This document shows positions 28,393 through 37,708 of a DNA stretch of 64,000 nucleotides, piece by piece. The DNA is taken from assembly GCF_003339865.1 (NCBI RefSeq), contig NZ_QPKV01000005.1, forward strand, positions 90,813 through 154,812. The letters are read 5' to 3'. The position numbers were made by a program, and so were the translations under genes. Positions within the stretch are counted from its first letter, which is position 1. Each line of letters opens with the position of its first letter. The notes under the pieces were generated by a model, which ran no database searches, was not told the DNA's origin, and saw nothing but the letters and a program-made list of their open reading frames with translations. Origin of the DNA: Pedobacter chinensis. Its GTDB lineage: Bacteria > Bacteroidota > Bacteroidia > Sphingobacteriales > Sphingobacteriaceae.

Positions 28393-28903
28393 AACTTTGA
28401 ATTATTGATAATATTTAATCGGAAAAAAGTGATAACAGCAGTTATAATGAGCTTGAGCAAGAAGAAAAAATGACTTCAAGGCTAGGATATGAATACAGCT
28501 GTTTTAATCATTTTACTCGAACTTAAACATGGATTTATTTATCATTAAATTATAAATATGTATTATTAAAACTACTGTTATTCTTGCTTTTTGTTTTTAT
28601 TTGTATGTGTGAAAACGTCAGACAGTGTATTTAATACACGAGTGAAAAGTATCTGTAAACGACTTATAATCTGTTGATATAAAAGGACATAAGTAGAATC
28701 TTAGATTCTTTTTTTATTGTTTACTTTTGCAGTGATCCGATTTATTTATTGGATTTGTTGCTATCTCTAATATAATTTTTTTATAATTCCTGATTTGATC
28801 GATCTGAACTGTAATATTTCATTTCCTGATCGTCACGAAAACGAAGGTAAATGATTCTTTTAGAAACGGACTAACATAGTAAATACATTTCTAAAATTTT
28901 TAA

Positions 28904-29539
28904 ATGATATCAGTTTCAATTGTTGAAGACCATGACCATTACCGTAACAGTCTGGTAGCTTCCATCGGGGAAAATAAGAGGTTTCTCATCAAGGGCGTCC
29001 ATGCATCGGCTGAAGAAGCACTCGAGAATTTGCCCAAAGATTTGCCAGACATTGTGATTATCGATATTAAATTAAAGAGCAAATCTGGAATCGATGTCAT
29101 TGTGGAAAGCAAAACTAACTTACACGCCACTCAGTTTCTAATGTGCACAGGTTTTCAAAATGATGAAAAGATCTTTAGTGCACTTCAGGCGGGAGCATCC
29201 GGATACATTATCAAGGGTTCTACTGCAGCTGAAATTCAAGATGCCCTGATTGATCTTCATCATGGAGGTTCGCCAATGAGCCCTTTTATTGCCAGAAAAG
29301 TGATCGGCCTCCTTCACAGCAAGAAGAAGGAAGAAAAAAATATTGATCTTGGACTCAGTGAGAGAGAGCTTGAAGTATTGTCGCTGCTCAGTAAGGGCTT
29401 ATTGTACAAAGAAATTTCAGAAATGCTTTTCATCAGCACCAATACTGTAAAAAACCATTGCAAGAACATTTATAAAAGGCTTCATGTTCAAAATAAAATA
29501 GAGGCTTTGAATAAGTTCAAACATTATAATTACAACTAA
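28904..29539 (+). CDS. LuxR/NarL family response regulator
   Basis: A 211-aa two-component response regulator. The receiver domain (1-120) has acidic pocket EDH at 8-10, the phosphoacceptor Asp54 (VIIDIKLKS), a Thr near residue 82 (CTGF) and a Lys near 104 (IIKGS). The C-terminal HTH (about 146-205, LSERELEVLSLLSKG...TVKNHCKNIYKRL) is of LuxR type. No histidine kinase is next to it, so it is an orphan response regulator here. It has a long AT-rich leader with an RNA hairpin and a possible -7 box. Confidence 0.92.
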   Translation: MISVSIVEDHDHYRNSLVASIGENKRFLIKGVHASAEEALENLPKDLPDIVIIDIKLKSKSGIDVIVESKTNLHATQFLMCTGFQNDEKIFSALQAGASGYIIKGSTAAEIQDALIDLHHGGSPMSPFIARKVIGLLHSKKKEEKNIDLGLSERELEVLSLLSKGLLYKEISEMLFISTNTVKNHCKNIYKRLHVQNKIEALNKFKHYNYN

Positions 29540-29896
29540 CACGATATTAACTAATAACAGTTCATGCCATTCCGTTTTTGCTCCATTACAACGGAAATTC
29601 ATTTACTACTTTTGAGTAAGACAATGCTTAATTGCAACCTTGGTCTGTTCTGATTCTGTTTAGCAATCTTCAAAGCAATGACAGCTTTACGCCAATAGCA
29701 TTTTAAAAAATATTCATCCAAATATCGGCTGCTTTTTTTTAAAACTTTCCAGGTAAAAATTTGTTATAGATAACGTTGTCAATCACTACATTACGCCGCT
29801 CTCAGTCGTTCCGGGGCTTCCTCCCAATCTGTCGTAAACGTTTTTAGGATTCACAATTGATAAATTATCAAGCACCTTAAAAGCGTTATCCTGTTT
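29540..29896. other. Gene-free stretch
   Basis: 357 bases without a gene. TTCCGTT / AACGGAA (about 29570-29596) is a short inverted repeat after the response regulator, possibly a weak transcription end; it has no T-run. Confidence 0.4.
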
Positions 29897-30088
29897 ATGA
29901 TTAAGTTAACTTACAATACCCCGGTGGTAAAATTGGAAAAGATTAAAGTTGGAGACGAAATTATCGACGAATACCAATCACAGGGACGTGTAACCAAAAT
30001 TACCAGAAAGGTCAGAGCCGGAATCATTGAATTTATTTTCCATCTTGACACCAAGCAAACGATTTTCATCATGAGTAAGGCAGTCTGA
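29897..30088 (+). CDS. Small hypothetical protein
   Basis: A 63-aa frame that could be a real gene: a basic-acidic alternating sequence (LEKIKVGDEIIDEYQSQGRVTKITRKVRAGIIEFIFH) with strand-like periodicity that fits a small beta domain, and an ATG start. No family recognised. It could be a chance frame, since it is short and has no operon partner. The following 336 bases (30089-30424) hold no other gene that I can see and should contain the promoter of the sigma-factor operon. Confidence 0.5.
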   Translation: MIKLTYNTPVVKLEKIKVGDEIIDEYQSQGRVTKITRKVRAGIIEFIFHLDTKQTIFIMSKAV

Positions 30089-30424
30089 TCAATATAACTT
30101 TAGCTCTTGTGAAATATTAGAATCAAAATACACCCGGTTTAAGCTTCAAAAAAATCGTGCCCGCATAAGAGAAATGCTTATCTTAGTCAGTGATAGCACT
30201 AAAATGTTTGTTCCGGCCATCCATGCCATTAACCTGAGTTTCGATTATTAAAACCAATCTTTGTGCTTTTGCCAATGATCAGATCATTTCTACGCTAAGT
30301 ATATGGCCAATTCCAGTATTAATAATAGTTTTAAAAAAAATGCTTCCAAATGTGCAACACTTTTAACTAAACTGCGACTAGAGAATAGAAACATGTTAGA
30401 AACCATAAATTAAAAGCTCCGACA

Positions 30425-30982
30425 TTGCCATCTGAAGAAAAAATAACGGATAAGGAATTGATTGCTTTGTGCCTCAAAGGGCATGACGCCGGATATAACG
30501 GGTTGTACAACCGTTATGCCAAAAAGGTTTACAACTCAATCAGCAGAATAGTCAGTCACACCGGTGAAGCAGAAGACATCCTTCAGGATACTTTTTGTGC
30601 CGTGTTCAGTGAAATTGGCAAGTTGACAAATGTAGTAAGTGTTGAGGCCTGGATAAGAAGGATGGCCATCAATCGTTCTATTTCCCATTTAAGAAGAAGA
30701 AAAATCATTTTCGCTGATTTAGGCGATATGGATATCGGAGATGATTTGGGAGATGCAGAGCAGATGGAGATTTTTGATTGCAGGGTGGCGGATGTGAAAA
30801 AAACCATAGATGAGCTTTCATCGGGGTATAAAACGATTGTGAACCTGCATGTTTTTGAAAAGATGACCCATGAAGAAATTGCCCGCATGCTGGATTTAAC
30901 ACCCACGAATGTGAGGTCGCAATACCACAGGGCGAAGAAGCGGATTTTATTGTCATTAAAAGATAAATGTTATTATGAATGA
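30425..30982 (+). CDS. ECF-type RNA polymerase sigma factor
   Basis: A 185-aa sigma-70 family factor of the extracytoplasmic-function group. Region 2 spans about residues 25-95 (NGLYNRYAKKVYNSISRIV, DILQDTFCAVFSEIGKL, AWIRRMAINRSISHLRRRK) and region 4 about 125-180 (LSSGYKTIVNLHVFEKMTHEEIARMLDLTPTNVRSQYHRAKKRI). No ATG lies in frame before residue ~80, so translation probably begins at the TTG at 30425. It overlaps the next gene by 8 bases, the usual sigma/anti-sigma coupling. Confidence 0.92.
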   Translation: MPSEEKITDKELIALCLKGHDAGYNGLYNRYAKKVYNSISRIVSHTGEAEDILQDTFCAVFSEIGKLTNVVSVEAWIRRMAINRSISHLRRRKIIFADLGDMDIGDDLGDAEQMEIFDCRVADVKKTIDELSSGYKTIVNLHVFEKMTHEEIARMLDLTPTNVRSQYHRAKKRILLSLKDKCYYE

Positions 30983-31769
30983 TCAGATAAAGGATTTTGT
31001 AAATAAGAACCGGGAGGAATTCGATCATCTCGAAGCTCCGGCATTTGATATGGAACGGTTTAAACGTACACGTGTTCCGCAATCCCGCCCGAAATTCAAA
31101 ATAGTATCGCTTTTTAACAAGGCGAAATGGGTAATTGCAGCTTCAGTAATGATTGCCGTGGGGATCGTATGGTTCTCTTTTTACCAGCAAAAACCAACCT
31201 TGGGAGAAACTTATTCACAAAACAAGGCAGCTAAAAGTACTGATGAACGTGATGAAAATAAAACCCTGGATTCATCAGCAAGTGCAACAGACACAAAAAA
31301 TGAAGCAAGGCAGGTAACCTTCGCTCATGTGAACAAAGTGGAAAAAATGAAGATAAAAGCGTTGACTCCGGAAAAGCAGCTACAGGAATATCAGGCGTTA
31401 AAAGACAGTAGTTCTGCAAGTGTGAGGCTGCTGGCGATTCTGGAAATAGAGAAATCTGGAAAGGTCAGCAATCAGGTTCTGGATATGCTCTCCCAAACAT
31501 TAAATCACGATGGCAATACTAACGTTCGCCTTGCGGCTTTAGGGGTATTGCAGAAATACAGTTTCGACGGATATGCCTCCTCACTTCTGGTCAATTCATT
31601 GAGCAGGCAGGATGATCCCATTGTGCAACTTGGGCTGATTAATTTGCTCGGCAAGATGAAGAATGTGAAAATCGATGAGAAACTTTATGCCATTGCCAAC
31701 AATCCGGAAACTTTTGCTGCGGTTAGAGATGAAGCTTACAATGTGCTATTAAACCAGGATAAATTATAA
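30975..31769 (+). CDS. Anti-sigma-factor-like membrane protein with C-terminal HEAT repeats
   Basis: A 264-aa protein. Residues 1-45 are cytosolic and charged (DFVNKNREEFDHLEAPAFDMERF), a place for sigma binding; one transmembrane helix covers about 50-70 (WVIAASVMIAVGIVWFSF). A low-complexity linker (~75-105) leads to HEAT-like repeats from ~125 on (SSSASVRLLAILEIEK, NTNVRLAALGVLQKY, DDPIVQLGLINLLGKM, AVRDEAYNVLL), which should lie in the periplasm and could sense a protein partner. Its 5' end overlaps the sigma factor by 8 bases. The HEAT sensor module is unusual for an anti-sigma protein. Confidence 0.82.
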   Translation: MNDQIKDFVNKNREEFDHLEAPAFDMERFKRTRVPQSRPKFKIVSLFNKAKWVIAASVMIAVGIVWFSFYQQKPTLGETYSQNKAAKSTDERDENKTLDSSASATDTKNEARQVTFAHVNKVEKMKIKALTPEKQLQEYQALKDSSSASVRLLAILEIEKSGKVSNQVLDMLSQTLNHDGNTNVRLAALGVLQKYSFDGYASSLLVNSLSRQDDPIVQLGLINLLGKMKNVKIDEKLYAIANNPETFAAVRDEAYNVLLNQDKL

Positions 31770-31792
31770 ACACACTATTAAAACAAATTAAA

Positions 31793-32605
31793 ATGATGAA
31801 AAAACAATTTACAGTTCTTTTTTCTTTGCTTGTCATTGCGGTATCCGCTTCAGCACAGAAAGAATACAAATTAAGCAAATCCTCAGGACAACTGAATCTG
31901 AAGGTGGCGGGTGCCATAGTAGAAGGCTACAATGGCAACGAAATTATTTTCTCCCTTCCAAAAGCTAAAAATGAAGCGGTAGATGAACGCGCAAAGGGAC
32001 TTCGTGTAATCAATGGTTCAGGATTTGTAGACAATACCGGATTGGGACTTGATATTTCCGAAAAAGGAAACGAAATCAACGTGAATGCGGTAAGTAAGGA
32101 TATGGATGGCATCCTTTCCATCAAGGTTCCGCAGAACGTTAAAGTATCATTTGTGAACCAGAGTAACATCTATCAGGATGAGATCATCTTAAAAAACCTG
32201 AAGAGTGAGATTGAGGTTTCAACCAGTTACAACAAGATCAAACTGGAAAACAATAGTGGTCCGATGAATGTCAAATCACTTTATGGAAGTGTGGATGCAG
32301 TCTTTTCAGAAGCCATAAAAGGTCCGGTATCTATAGTGTCTGTTTACGGCCATGTGGATGTTTCATTGCCTGTGGGTGTAAAAGCGAATGTTGAGCTCTC
32401 CACCAGTTACGGAAAGCTATATGCGGCCGATGAACTTAAGATCGCAATCAATAAGCCTGCAAGCAAAGAAACAACTGGTGCAGGCTTTGGATTGGCCGTA
32501 TATGGTGGGCGCGGTGCTGATGAGATTAAAGGCAAGATCAATGGCGGTGGTGCTGATCTTATCCTGAAATCAAATTATGAAAAAGTGTATTTACGCGTGA
32601 AGTAG
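31793..32605 (+). CDS. Exported beta-repeat protein (DUF4097-like)
   Basis: A 270-aa exported protein: a signal peptide (SASAQ) followed by short repeated beta-strands of the type seen in DUF4097/adhesin-like proteins (ILSIKVPQNVKVSFVNQSNIY, SEIEVSTSYNKIKLENNSGPMNVKSLYGSVDA, ANVELSTSYGKLYA). Repeated S-x-Y-G-x-V/I motifs recur every ~20-25 residues. The next gene encodes a shorter relative. Both lie 23 and 79 bases after the preceding stop in the sigma-factor operon, so they may be the regulated envelope products or sensors of it. Function unknown. Confidence 0.72.
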   Translation: MMKKQFTVLFSLLVIAVSASAQKEYKLSKSSGQLNLKVAGAIVEGYNGNEIIFSLPKAKNEAVDERAKGLRVINGSGFVDNTGLGLDISEKGNEINVNAVSKDMDGILSIKVPQNVKVSFVNQSNIYQDEIILKNLKSEIEVSTSYNKIKLENNSGPMNVKSLYGSVDAVFSEAIKGPVSIVSVYGHVDVSLPVGVKANVELSTSYGKLYAADELKIAINKPASKETTGAGFGLAVYGGRGADEIKGKINGGGADLILKSNYEKVYLRVK

Positions 32606-32684
32606 TAGGGTTAGTTAATTTCCATCTGCTCCAATCGCCCTGAGGTTCTACATTGGGCTTCCCGGAGCAATAAACAAAAATGTT

Positions 32685-33413
32685 ATGAAATCAATATTAT
32701 TATGCTGGCTGTTTTCAGCCTTAGTGCCTTGTATTGCCTGTTCGCAAACCAAAATCAATAAATCTTATCCTGTTAAACAGGGGCAAACGGTAACATTCCG
32801 TTTTGATTATCCAAAAACGATACGTGTAAGTAGCTGGAACAAAAATGAAATCTCTGTAGAAGCCTCTGTGAAAATTGATGGAGCCGTTGCTGATTCCGTT
32901 TTTACGTTGCTTCAAAGTGAAGCCAACGGGCGGCTGCTTATTGAGAATAAACTTGATATAAACAAAATTCCGAACCGTTATTACGTGGTAGAGAATGGCA
33001 TTAAAACCCGTTTCAATACCAAAGAAGACATGAATGCTTTTATAAAAGAGAAGGGCAGGTCGGTAACCTCAAATTATCAAACTCAGGATGTAGAGATCAT
33101 CATTGATATTAAATTACCTGCAAACATTAACACGGAGATTTCTTCGGTTTATGGAATGGTGGAGGTTCAGGATTTCAAAGGCCCTATGAAAATTGATGCT
33201 ACTTATGGCGGAATCGACGCCAAATTGAACCATCAATTGATTGGCAAACTGAAAATGACCAATCGTTTCGGGAAAATCTATACCAACCTGAGCTTAAAGC
33301 CCAATGAGTTAAAAGAAGAACGATTTTTTACGGCGATAACTGCTACTCCCGGCCAGGGACCCAGTTATGATTTCAGTTCTTCTTACGGCAATATTTATCT
33401 AAGAAATCCATAA
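32685..33413 (+). CDS. Exported beta-repeat protein (DUF4097-like)
   Basis: A 242-aa exported protein and likely paralogue of the one before it. After a signal peptide (CIACSQ) the chain has the same kind of short strands, including NINTEISSVYGMVEVQDFKGPMKIDATYGGIDA and NRFGKIYTNL, and it ends SSYGNIYLRNP as the other ends with SNYEKVYLRVK. A central acidic insert (NKIPNRYYVVENGIKTRFN) is specific to this copy. The two probably form a pair acting at the envelope. Confidence 0.7.
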   Translation: MKSILLCWLFSALVPCIACSQTKINKSYPVKQGQTVTFRFDYPKTIRVSSWNKNEISVEASVKIDGAVADSVFTLLQSEANGRLLIENKLDINKIPNRYYVVENGIKTRFNTKEDMNAFIKEKGRSVTSNYQTQDVEIIIDIKLPANINTEISSVYGMVEVQDFKGPMKIDATYGGIDAKLNHQLIGKLKMTNRFGKIYTNLSLKPNELKEERFFTAITATPGQGPSYDFSSSYGNIYLRNP

Positions 33414-33601
33414 CCTAGGCCTATAGGGCTCAAGAACATGCAAATACTGATTTTGAGCGTTGAGACGGAATTATAAATACCATAAATATCAGTTTGAAAA
33501 TTTCTGATCTCGTGATGCAACGATTCAATCATTCTTTTGTCTTGTGCTAAAAACAGTATTTGTCTTCTTTATCCGCGTTATATACTCTACACTTTCAATA
33601 C

Positions 33602-36061
33602 ATGCTAAACCGTAAATTAACTACCTGCCGCAAGCGTTGCCTTCCATTTCTTGTTTTTCTGTTCCTGACCGCATTTTCCATCATTGCGCACGCGCAACAA
33701 ACCGCGGGAGTAGCTAAGGGTGTAGTGATTGACTCTGCCTCTAAAAAAACGCTTGAGTTTATCACTTTAGCCATTAAAAAGGATGGCGTGGTGCTTAAAA
33801 CAGCTGTTACAACAGAAAACGGCGCGTTTGCATTTGATAAAATACCTTTTGGGAAATATGACCTGACGGCGATTGCGGTGGGTTACCATGCAAAAACCAT
33901 TTCTTTTGAACTTAGTGCCGCTAAAGAAACTTTTGATGCGGGACAGATTAGTGTCGTTTCACAAGTAAATACCTTAAATGAGGTTGCAGTAAGTGCGCTT
34001 CGGCCAATCATTAAACAGGAAGTGGACAGGATCAGCTACGATACACAGGCCGATCCGGAGAGTAAAGTGTTGACTGCGCTTGATATGATGCGAAAAGTTC
34101 CTTTACTTTCTCTTGATGCCGATGATAACATCAAGCTTAAAGGCAGCGGCAACTACAAGATATTGATCAATGGCAAACCTTCCAGCATGGTGGCGAGGAG
34201 TCCGAAGGATGTATTGCGCAGTATGCCCGCATCATCAATACAAAAGATAGAGGTTATCACTACTCCGCCGGCAAAGTATGATAGTGAAGGGCTTTCAGGG
34301 ATCATTAATATTATAACGAATAAAAAAATAGATAATGGTTATAACGGAAGCCTGAATCTTCGCCACCAGTTTCCGGTGGGCGGCCCGGGTTTAGGTGGCT
34401 TTGTAACCATAAAACAGGGAAAATTCGGTATGACCGCTTATGGAGGTACCGGTTTCTACAGTGCGCCCGAAACAGAGAACAGCAATTCAAGGATTACCAA
34501 CGGCACGAGTCCTTCTGAATTGTTGAATATCGGAAGAAGAAGGTTTGACAATAACTACCGTTATGGTGGGGCTGAGCTTAGCCTGGAAATCGACAGCTTA
34601 AATCTGATCACAGCAGAGGTAAACCCCTATGGAGGTTACAACAAATCGACCAACAACCAGATTTTCAGATTAACCACTCCAGGTCAGATTACCGCTTATG
34701 ATTTATTAAGTAGGAATCGTTTTGGCTGGGGTGGCCTTGATATGACACTGAACTATCAGCTCGGTTTTAAAAGTAATAAAGAGCGTCTGCTAACTTTCTC
34801 TTATAAATACAATAACGGCAGTAACCCTCAAAAGAATGATTTAACTTTCAGCAACCGACAGAACTATAACGATCCTGATTATATTCAGGAGAATGACAGC
34901 CGTTCAAAAGAACAAACCATACAGCTTGACTATGTGCATCCGGTTAAAAAGCTGAATATTGAAGGTGGTTTGAAAGGAATTTTGAGAGACAATAACAGTA
35001 ACTTTGAGTATAGACGTTTCAATGATGCTAGCGGTGATTACCAGGTCGATCCATCGAGAACCAACATCTTTAGCAACAATCAAGACGTTTTAAGTGCTTA
35101 CAACTCTTATTCTTATAACCTCAGCAACTGGGGCTTTAAGGCCGGTGTTCGCATCGAAGAAACTTTTGTGCGGGCAGATTTCGTTAGCAATTCATCGAAT
35201 GTCAACACGGATTACTTTAATATCATCCCTTCCTTTTCGGTAAACCGTAAATTTAAGAACCAGAGCAATTTGAATTTTGGTTTTACCCAGCGTATCGAAC
35301 GTCCTGGAATCTACAACCTTAATCCTTTTGTTGACCGGTCTACACCAAACTTTGAATCTTCAGGTAACCCTGATCTGAAAGCGGTTGTAAGCAATAATTT
35401 CGACCTGACTTATGGCAGATTCAAAACCGGTTCAGTGAACATCGGGTTGGGGTATAGCTTTGCAAATAATACCATTCAAAATATCTCGGTGTACAATGAC
35501 GTGGATAAGATCACCAGAAGCACTTATGCCAATATCGGAAGAAATAAAAACCTGACCACGAATATCAACATCAATTATCCGTTAACTAAAAAATGGAACC
35601 TGAGTTTGAGTGGTAATCTCGGTTATACCTGGCTTGAAGGTGCAATCAATGGTGTGATGACGGCCAACAAAGGTTTATCAGGCTATATTTATATGAATAC
35701 CGGTTATAAATTTGAGCACCAGTGGCGTGCAAATGCTAGCTTTAATTACAGTGCCCCTGATGTATTATTGCAAGGACGATCAGGAGAATATTATTACATG
35801 TCATTTAGTGGAAGTAAAGAGCTGATCAAAGATAAGCTGACCATTTCGGCTGGCCTGAATAATCCATTTTTAAAATACAGGTATTATGAAACTTTTACAG
35901 AAGGACCTAATTTCTCGCAACGTTACCGCGGCCAGAACTATAACCGTTCTGTTAACATGAGTCTGAACTGGAAGTTCGGAAAATTGAAAGACTCCATCAA
36001 AAAGAATCAACGCAATATCAGCAACGATGATGTGAAAGGTGGAACTAAATCAGGAAGTTAA
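33602..36061 (+). CDS. Outer-membrane beta-barrel protein with TonB-receptor-like architecture
   Basis: An 819-aa outer-membrane protein. Signal peptide (AHAQQ), then a CarboxypepD_reg-like domain (GVVIDSASKKTLEFITLAI, to about residue 105), a plug-like segment (EVDRISYDTQADPESKVLTALDMMRKVPLLSLDADDNIKLKGSGNYKILINGKPSSM) and a long barrel rich in Asn/Tyr strands. This is the 'outer membrane beta-barrel family' found after ECF systems and on its own in Sphingobacteriaceae; many lack a TonB box. ATG at 33602 (MLNRKLTTC) is preferred over an upstream in-frame start because the signal peptide begins there. It may be the last gene of the sigma-factor regulon, ~190 bases downstream. Confidence 0.85.
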   Translation: MLNRKLTTCRKRCLPFLVFLFLTAFSIIAHAQQTAGVAKGVVIDSASKKTLEFITLAIKKDGVVLKTAVTTENGAFAFDKIPFGKYDLTAIAVGYHAKTISFELSAAKETFDAGQISVVSQVNTLNEVAVSALRPIIKQEVDRISYDTQADPESKVLTALDMMRKVPLLSLDADDNIKLKGSGNYKILINGKPSSMVARSPKDVLRSMPASSIQKIEVITTPPAKYDSEGLSGIINIITNKKIDNGYNGSLNLRHQFPVGGPGLGGFVTIKQGKFGMTAYGGTGFYSAPETENSNSRITNGTSPSELLNIGRRRFDNNYRYGGAELSLEIDSLNLITAEVNPYGGYNKSTNNQIFRLTTPGQITAYDLLSRNRFGWGGLDMTLNYQLGFKSNKERLLTFSYKYNNGSNPQKNDLTFSNRQNYNDPDYIQENDSRSKEQTIQLDYVHPVKKLNIEGGLKGILRDNNSNFEYRRFNDASGDYQVDPSRTNIFSNNQDVLSAYNSYSYNLSNWGFKAGVRIEETFVRADFVSNSSNVNTDYFNIIPSFSVNRKFKNQSNLNFGFTQRIERPGIYNLNPFVDRSTPNFESSGNPDLKAVVSNNFDLTYGRFKTGSVNIGLGYSFANNTIQNISVYNDVDKITRSTYANIGRNKNLTTNININYPLTKKWNLSLSGNLGYTWLEGAINGVMTANKGLSGYIYMNTGYKFEHQWRANASFNYSAPDVLLQGRSGEYYYMSFSGSKELIKDKLTISAGLNNPFLKYRYYETFTEGPNFSQRYRGQNYNRSVNMSLNWKFGKLKDSIKKNQRNISNDDVKGGTKSGS

Positions 36062-36215
36062 GATGAGTTGACTGATGCCGCTTCAGGTTTGTTTGATTTA
36101 TGAAAACCCGGCTGGCATTCAAACTCCTTCTTAAATTAAAACAATCAGGAATGATGTGCCGTATGTCTAAACTTTTTGTTGCCAGGCCTTGTTATTGATA
36201 GAAAAAACGATCGTC

Positions 36216-36425
36216 ATGCCCTGGTATAACGGAGATTATCCACCATCATATAAGAATCAGCCAATTCCATTGCGGGAAAAGGCTGTTGAAATTGCTAACG
36301 CACTTCTACAAGAGGGCGTTGAGGAAGGTATTGCAATTGCTACCGGACTCAAACGTGCCAGAACCTATTTTGAGAATGAAGAGGGGCAAGGCGAACGGGA
36401 AGATTTTCAACCGAGGCATGAATGA
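36216..36425 (+). CDS. Small conserved-type hypothetical protein
   Basis: A 69-aa protein starting MPWYNGDYPPSYKNQPIPLR and continuing KAVEIANALLQEGVEEGIAIATGLKRARTYF. The pattern (an N-terminal MPW..DYP..KN start and a helix ending in ALLQEG) is familiar from short Bacteroidota and Enterobacteria proteins whose function is not known to me. The ATG at 36216 is preferred to one 27 bases upstream because it begins the recognisable motif. It precedes another small gene by 21 bases. Confidence 0.7.
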   Translation: MPWYNGDYPPSYKNQPIPLREKAVEIANALLQEGVEEGIAIATGLKRARTYFENEEGQGEREDFQPRHE

Positions 36426-36446
36426 CCTGTTGCTTAAACTAAAGTT

Positions 36447-36803
36447 ATGAATACCAAACCAATTTCGCCTAAACATCACGCCATTATAGATTATCTGCTG
36501 GTCGGCAGTCTTTTGGTGCTTCCCTCTGTGCTCAGGTTAAATAAAAAAGCACGTCAAATTTATGCTGCCGAGGCATTGATTTTACTACCTTATATAGCCC
36601 TGACCAAGCAACCCGTTGCCATTAAAGGAATTATTCCTTTGAAAACACATCAGAAGATTGATCCTTTTAACATTGCGCAATTTGCACTGCAATCTTTTTT
36701 CAGCCCTTTTCGAAAAACGAGGAGTACACTGTTGTTCAACATTGCTTTCACAACCATTGCAGGGGTTACCGTTTTATTGACAGATTGGAATAAAAACAGG
36801 TAA
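36447..36803 (+). CDS. Small membrane protein
   Basis: A 118-aa protein with about three hydrophobic segments (near 13-31, 42-58 and 92-112) and a basic C-terminus. It starts MNTKPISPKHHAIIDYLLVGSLLVLPSVL. No family recognised. It lies between two other small genes of this region. Confidence 0.68.
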   Translation: MNTKPISPKHHAIIDYLLVGSLLVLPSVLRLNKKARQIYAAEALILLPYIALTKQPVAIKGIIPLKTHQKIDPFNIAQFALQSFFSPFRKTRSTLLFNIAFTTIAGVTVLLTDWNKNR

Positions 36804-37014
36804 TGACCTTTCTAATGGCGCATGGCTCACAATTATTATTATAGAAAATATGCACTGAGTAAATGTGATGCTGAAAATATGAGTGTCATGCAAAGAAAAA
36901 CGTCTTTGTATCGTGATGGAACTGCTTGTCCGAATATAGTTCCCGAGCCAGGTCTTTATGAGTCTATTGCAAGGAATAGATAAAACCAAATGTGTAAACT
37001 GATGTTTTATTAAT

Positions 37015-37206
37015 ATGGATAACAAGAAAAAACAAGATGGTCGTGACGATGCTAAAGTAGATTTGAACGACGCAAACGAGGTATCTTATGCAGCTAAACA
37101 AGCTGGAATCAGCCCTGCAGAATATAAAAAGTTAGCACAGGCATCGGGAAGCAGTTCTCGTTCTGCCATTGCTGAATACCTTAAAAAAAACAATACCTCC
37201 TCATAA
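37015..37206 (+). CDS. DUF3606 domain protein
   Basis: A 63-aa cytosolic protein with the DUF3606 layout: a short charged N-terminus (DNKKKQDGRDDAKVDLND) and a helix-turn-helix-like body (EVSYAAKQAGISPAEYKKLAQASGSSSRSAIAEYLKK). These small proteins often go with stress responses in Bacteroidota; the role is unknown. A lipoprotein gene follows after 21 bases. Confidence 0.8.
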   Translation: MDNKKKQDGRDDAKVDLNDANEVSYAAKQAGISPAEYKKLAQASGSSSRSAIAEYLKKNNTSS

Positions 37207-37227
37207 ACACGGTTAAAATTAAACGAT

Positions 37228-37437
37228 ATGAAAACGAAATTAATAATATTGGCGGCAGCTTTATCCTTCACATTGGCAGCATGTAGCGGAAACAGGGCTG
37301 ATGGATCAGATCAGGATTCCACCTATGTTGAAAGTGATTCTGCTGGTCTTTTGAGAGATAGCACGGCAAGGGATAGTGTTGGGGCTAAAGAATATGGAGA
37401 CAGCACATCAAATGCACCGAGAATTATTGGGAAATAA
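37228..37437 (+). CDS. Small lipoprotein
   Basis: A 69-aa exported lipoprotein: MKTKLIILAAALSFTLAAC with the lipobox at Cys19, then an acidic Ser/Asp-rich tail (SDQDSTYVESDSAG). No family. It probably shares a transcript with the DUF3606 gene, and a terminator follows. Confidence 0.75.
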   Translation: MKTKLIILAAALSFTLAACSGNRADGSDQDSTYVESDSAGLLRDSTARDSVGAKEYGDSTSNAPRIIGK

Positions 37438-37458
37438 TGGTTTACTTCAATCATTTAC

Positions 37459-37489
37459 ACACCCGGCCATTTTCTGGTTGGGTGTTTTT
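37459..37489 (+). terminator. Rho-independent terminator
   Basis: ACACCCGGCCA / TGGTTGGGTGT form an 11-bp stem (two G-U pairs) with a TTTTC loop and a five-T run, 22 bases after the small lipoprotein stop. Confidence 0.82.
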
Positions 37490-37708
37490 GTTTAATAGCT
37501 ACTGTGATTTTTAATGGTTTTCTTCAGTCAGAGAATGTGCAACGGAGATTTTTATCGCAAGCAGCATAGCGTTCCTCTATGTAATGATAAGTTGGGCTGA
37601 TATAACTCATTGGAATGATGGCCCAATTGAATAGTTAGGCTTGAGAACGGATAAACTTCTGCTAAACTTTATTGCAAGCTGTGTTGTTATGGATTTATAA
37701 CTGACCGA

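Noticed and set aside
28201..28473. A 90-codon frame in the gene-free stretch before the response regulator
   Set aside because: Irregular composition (Cys-, Lys- and Ile-rich), no recognisable domain, and it runs straight through the RNA hairpin at 28359-28392.
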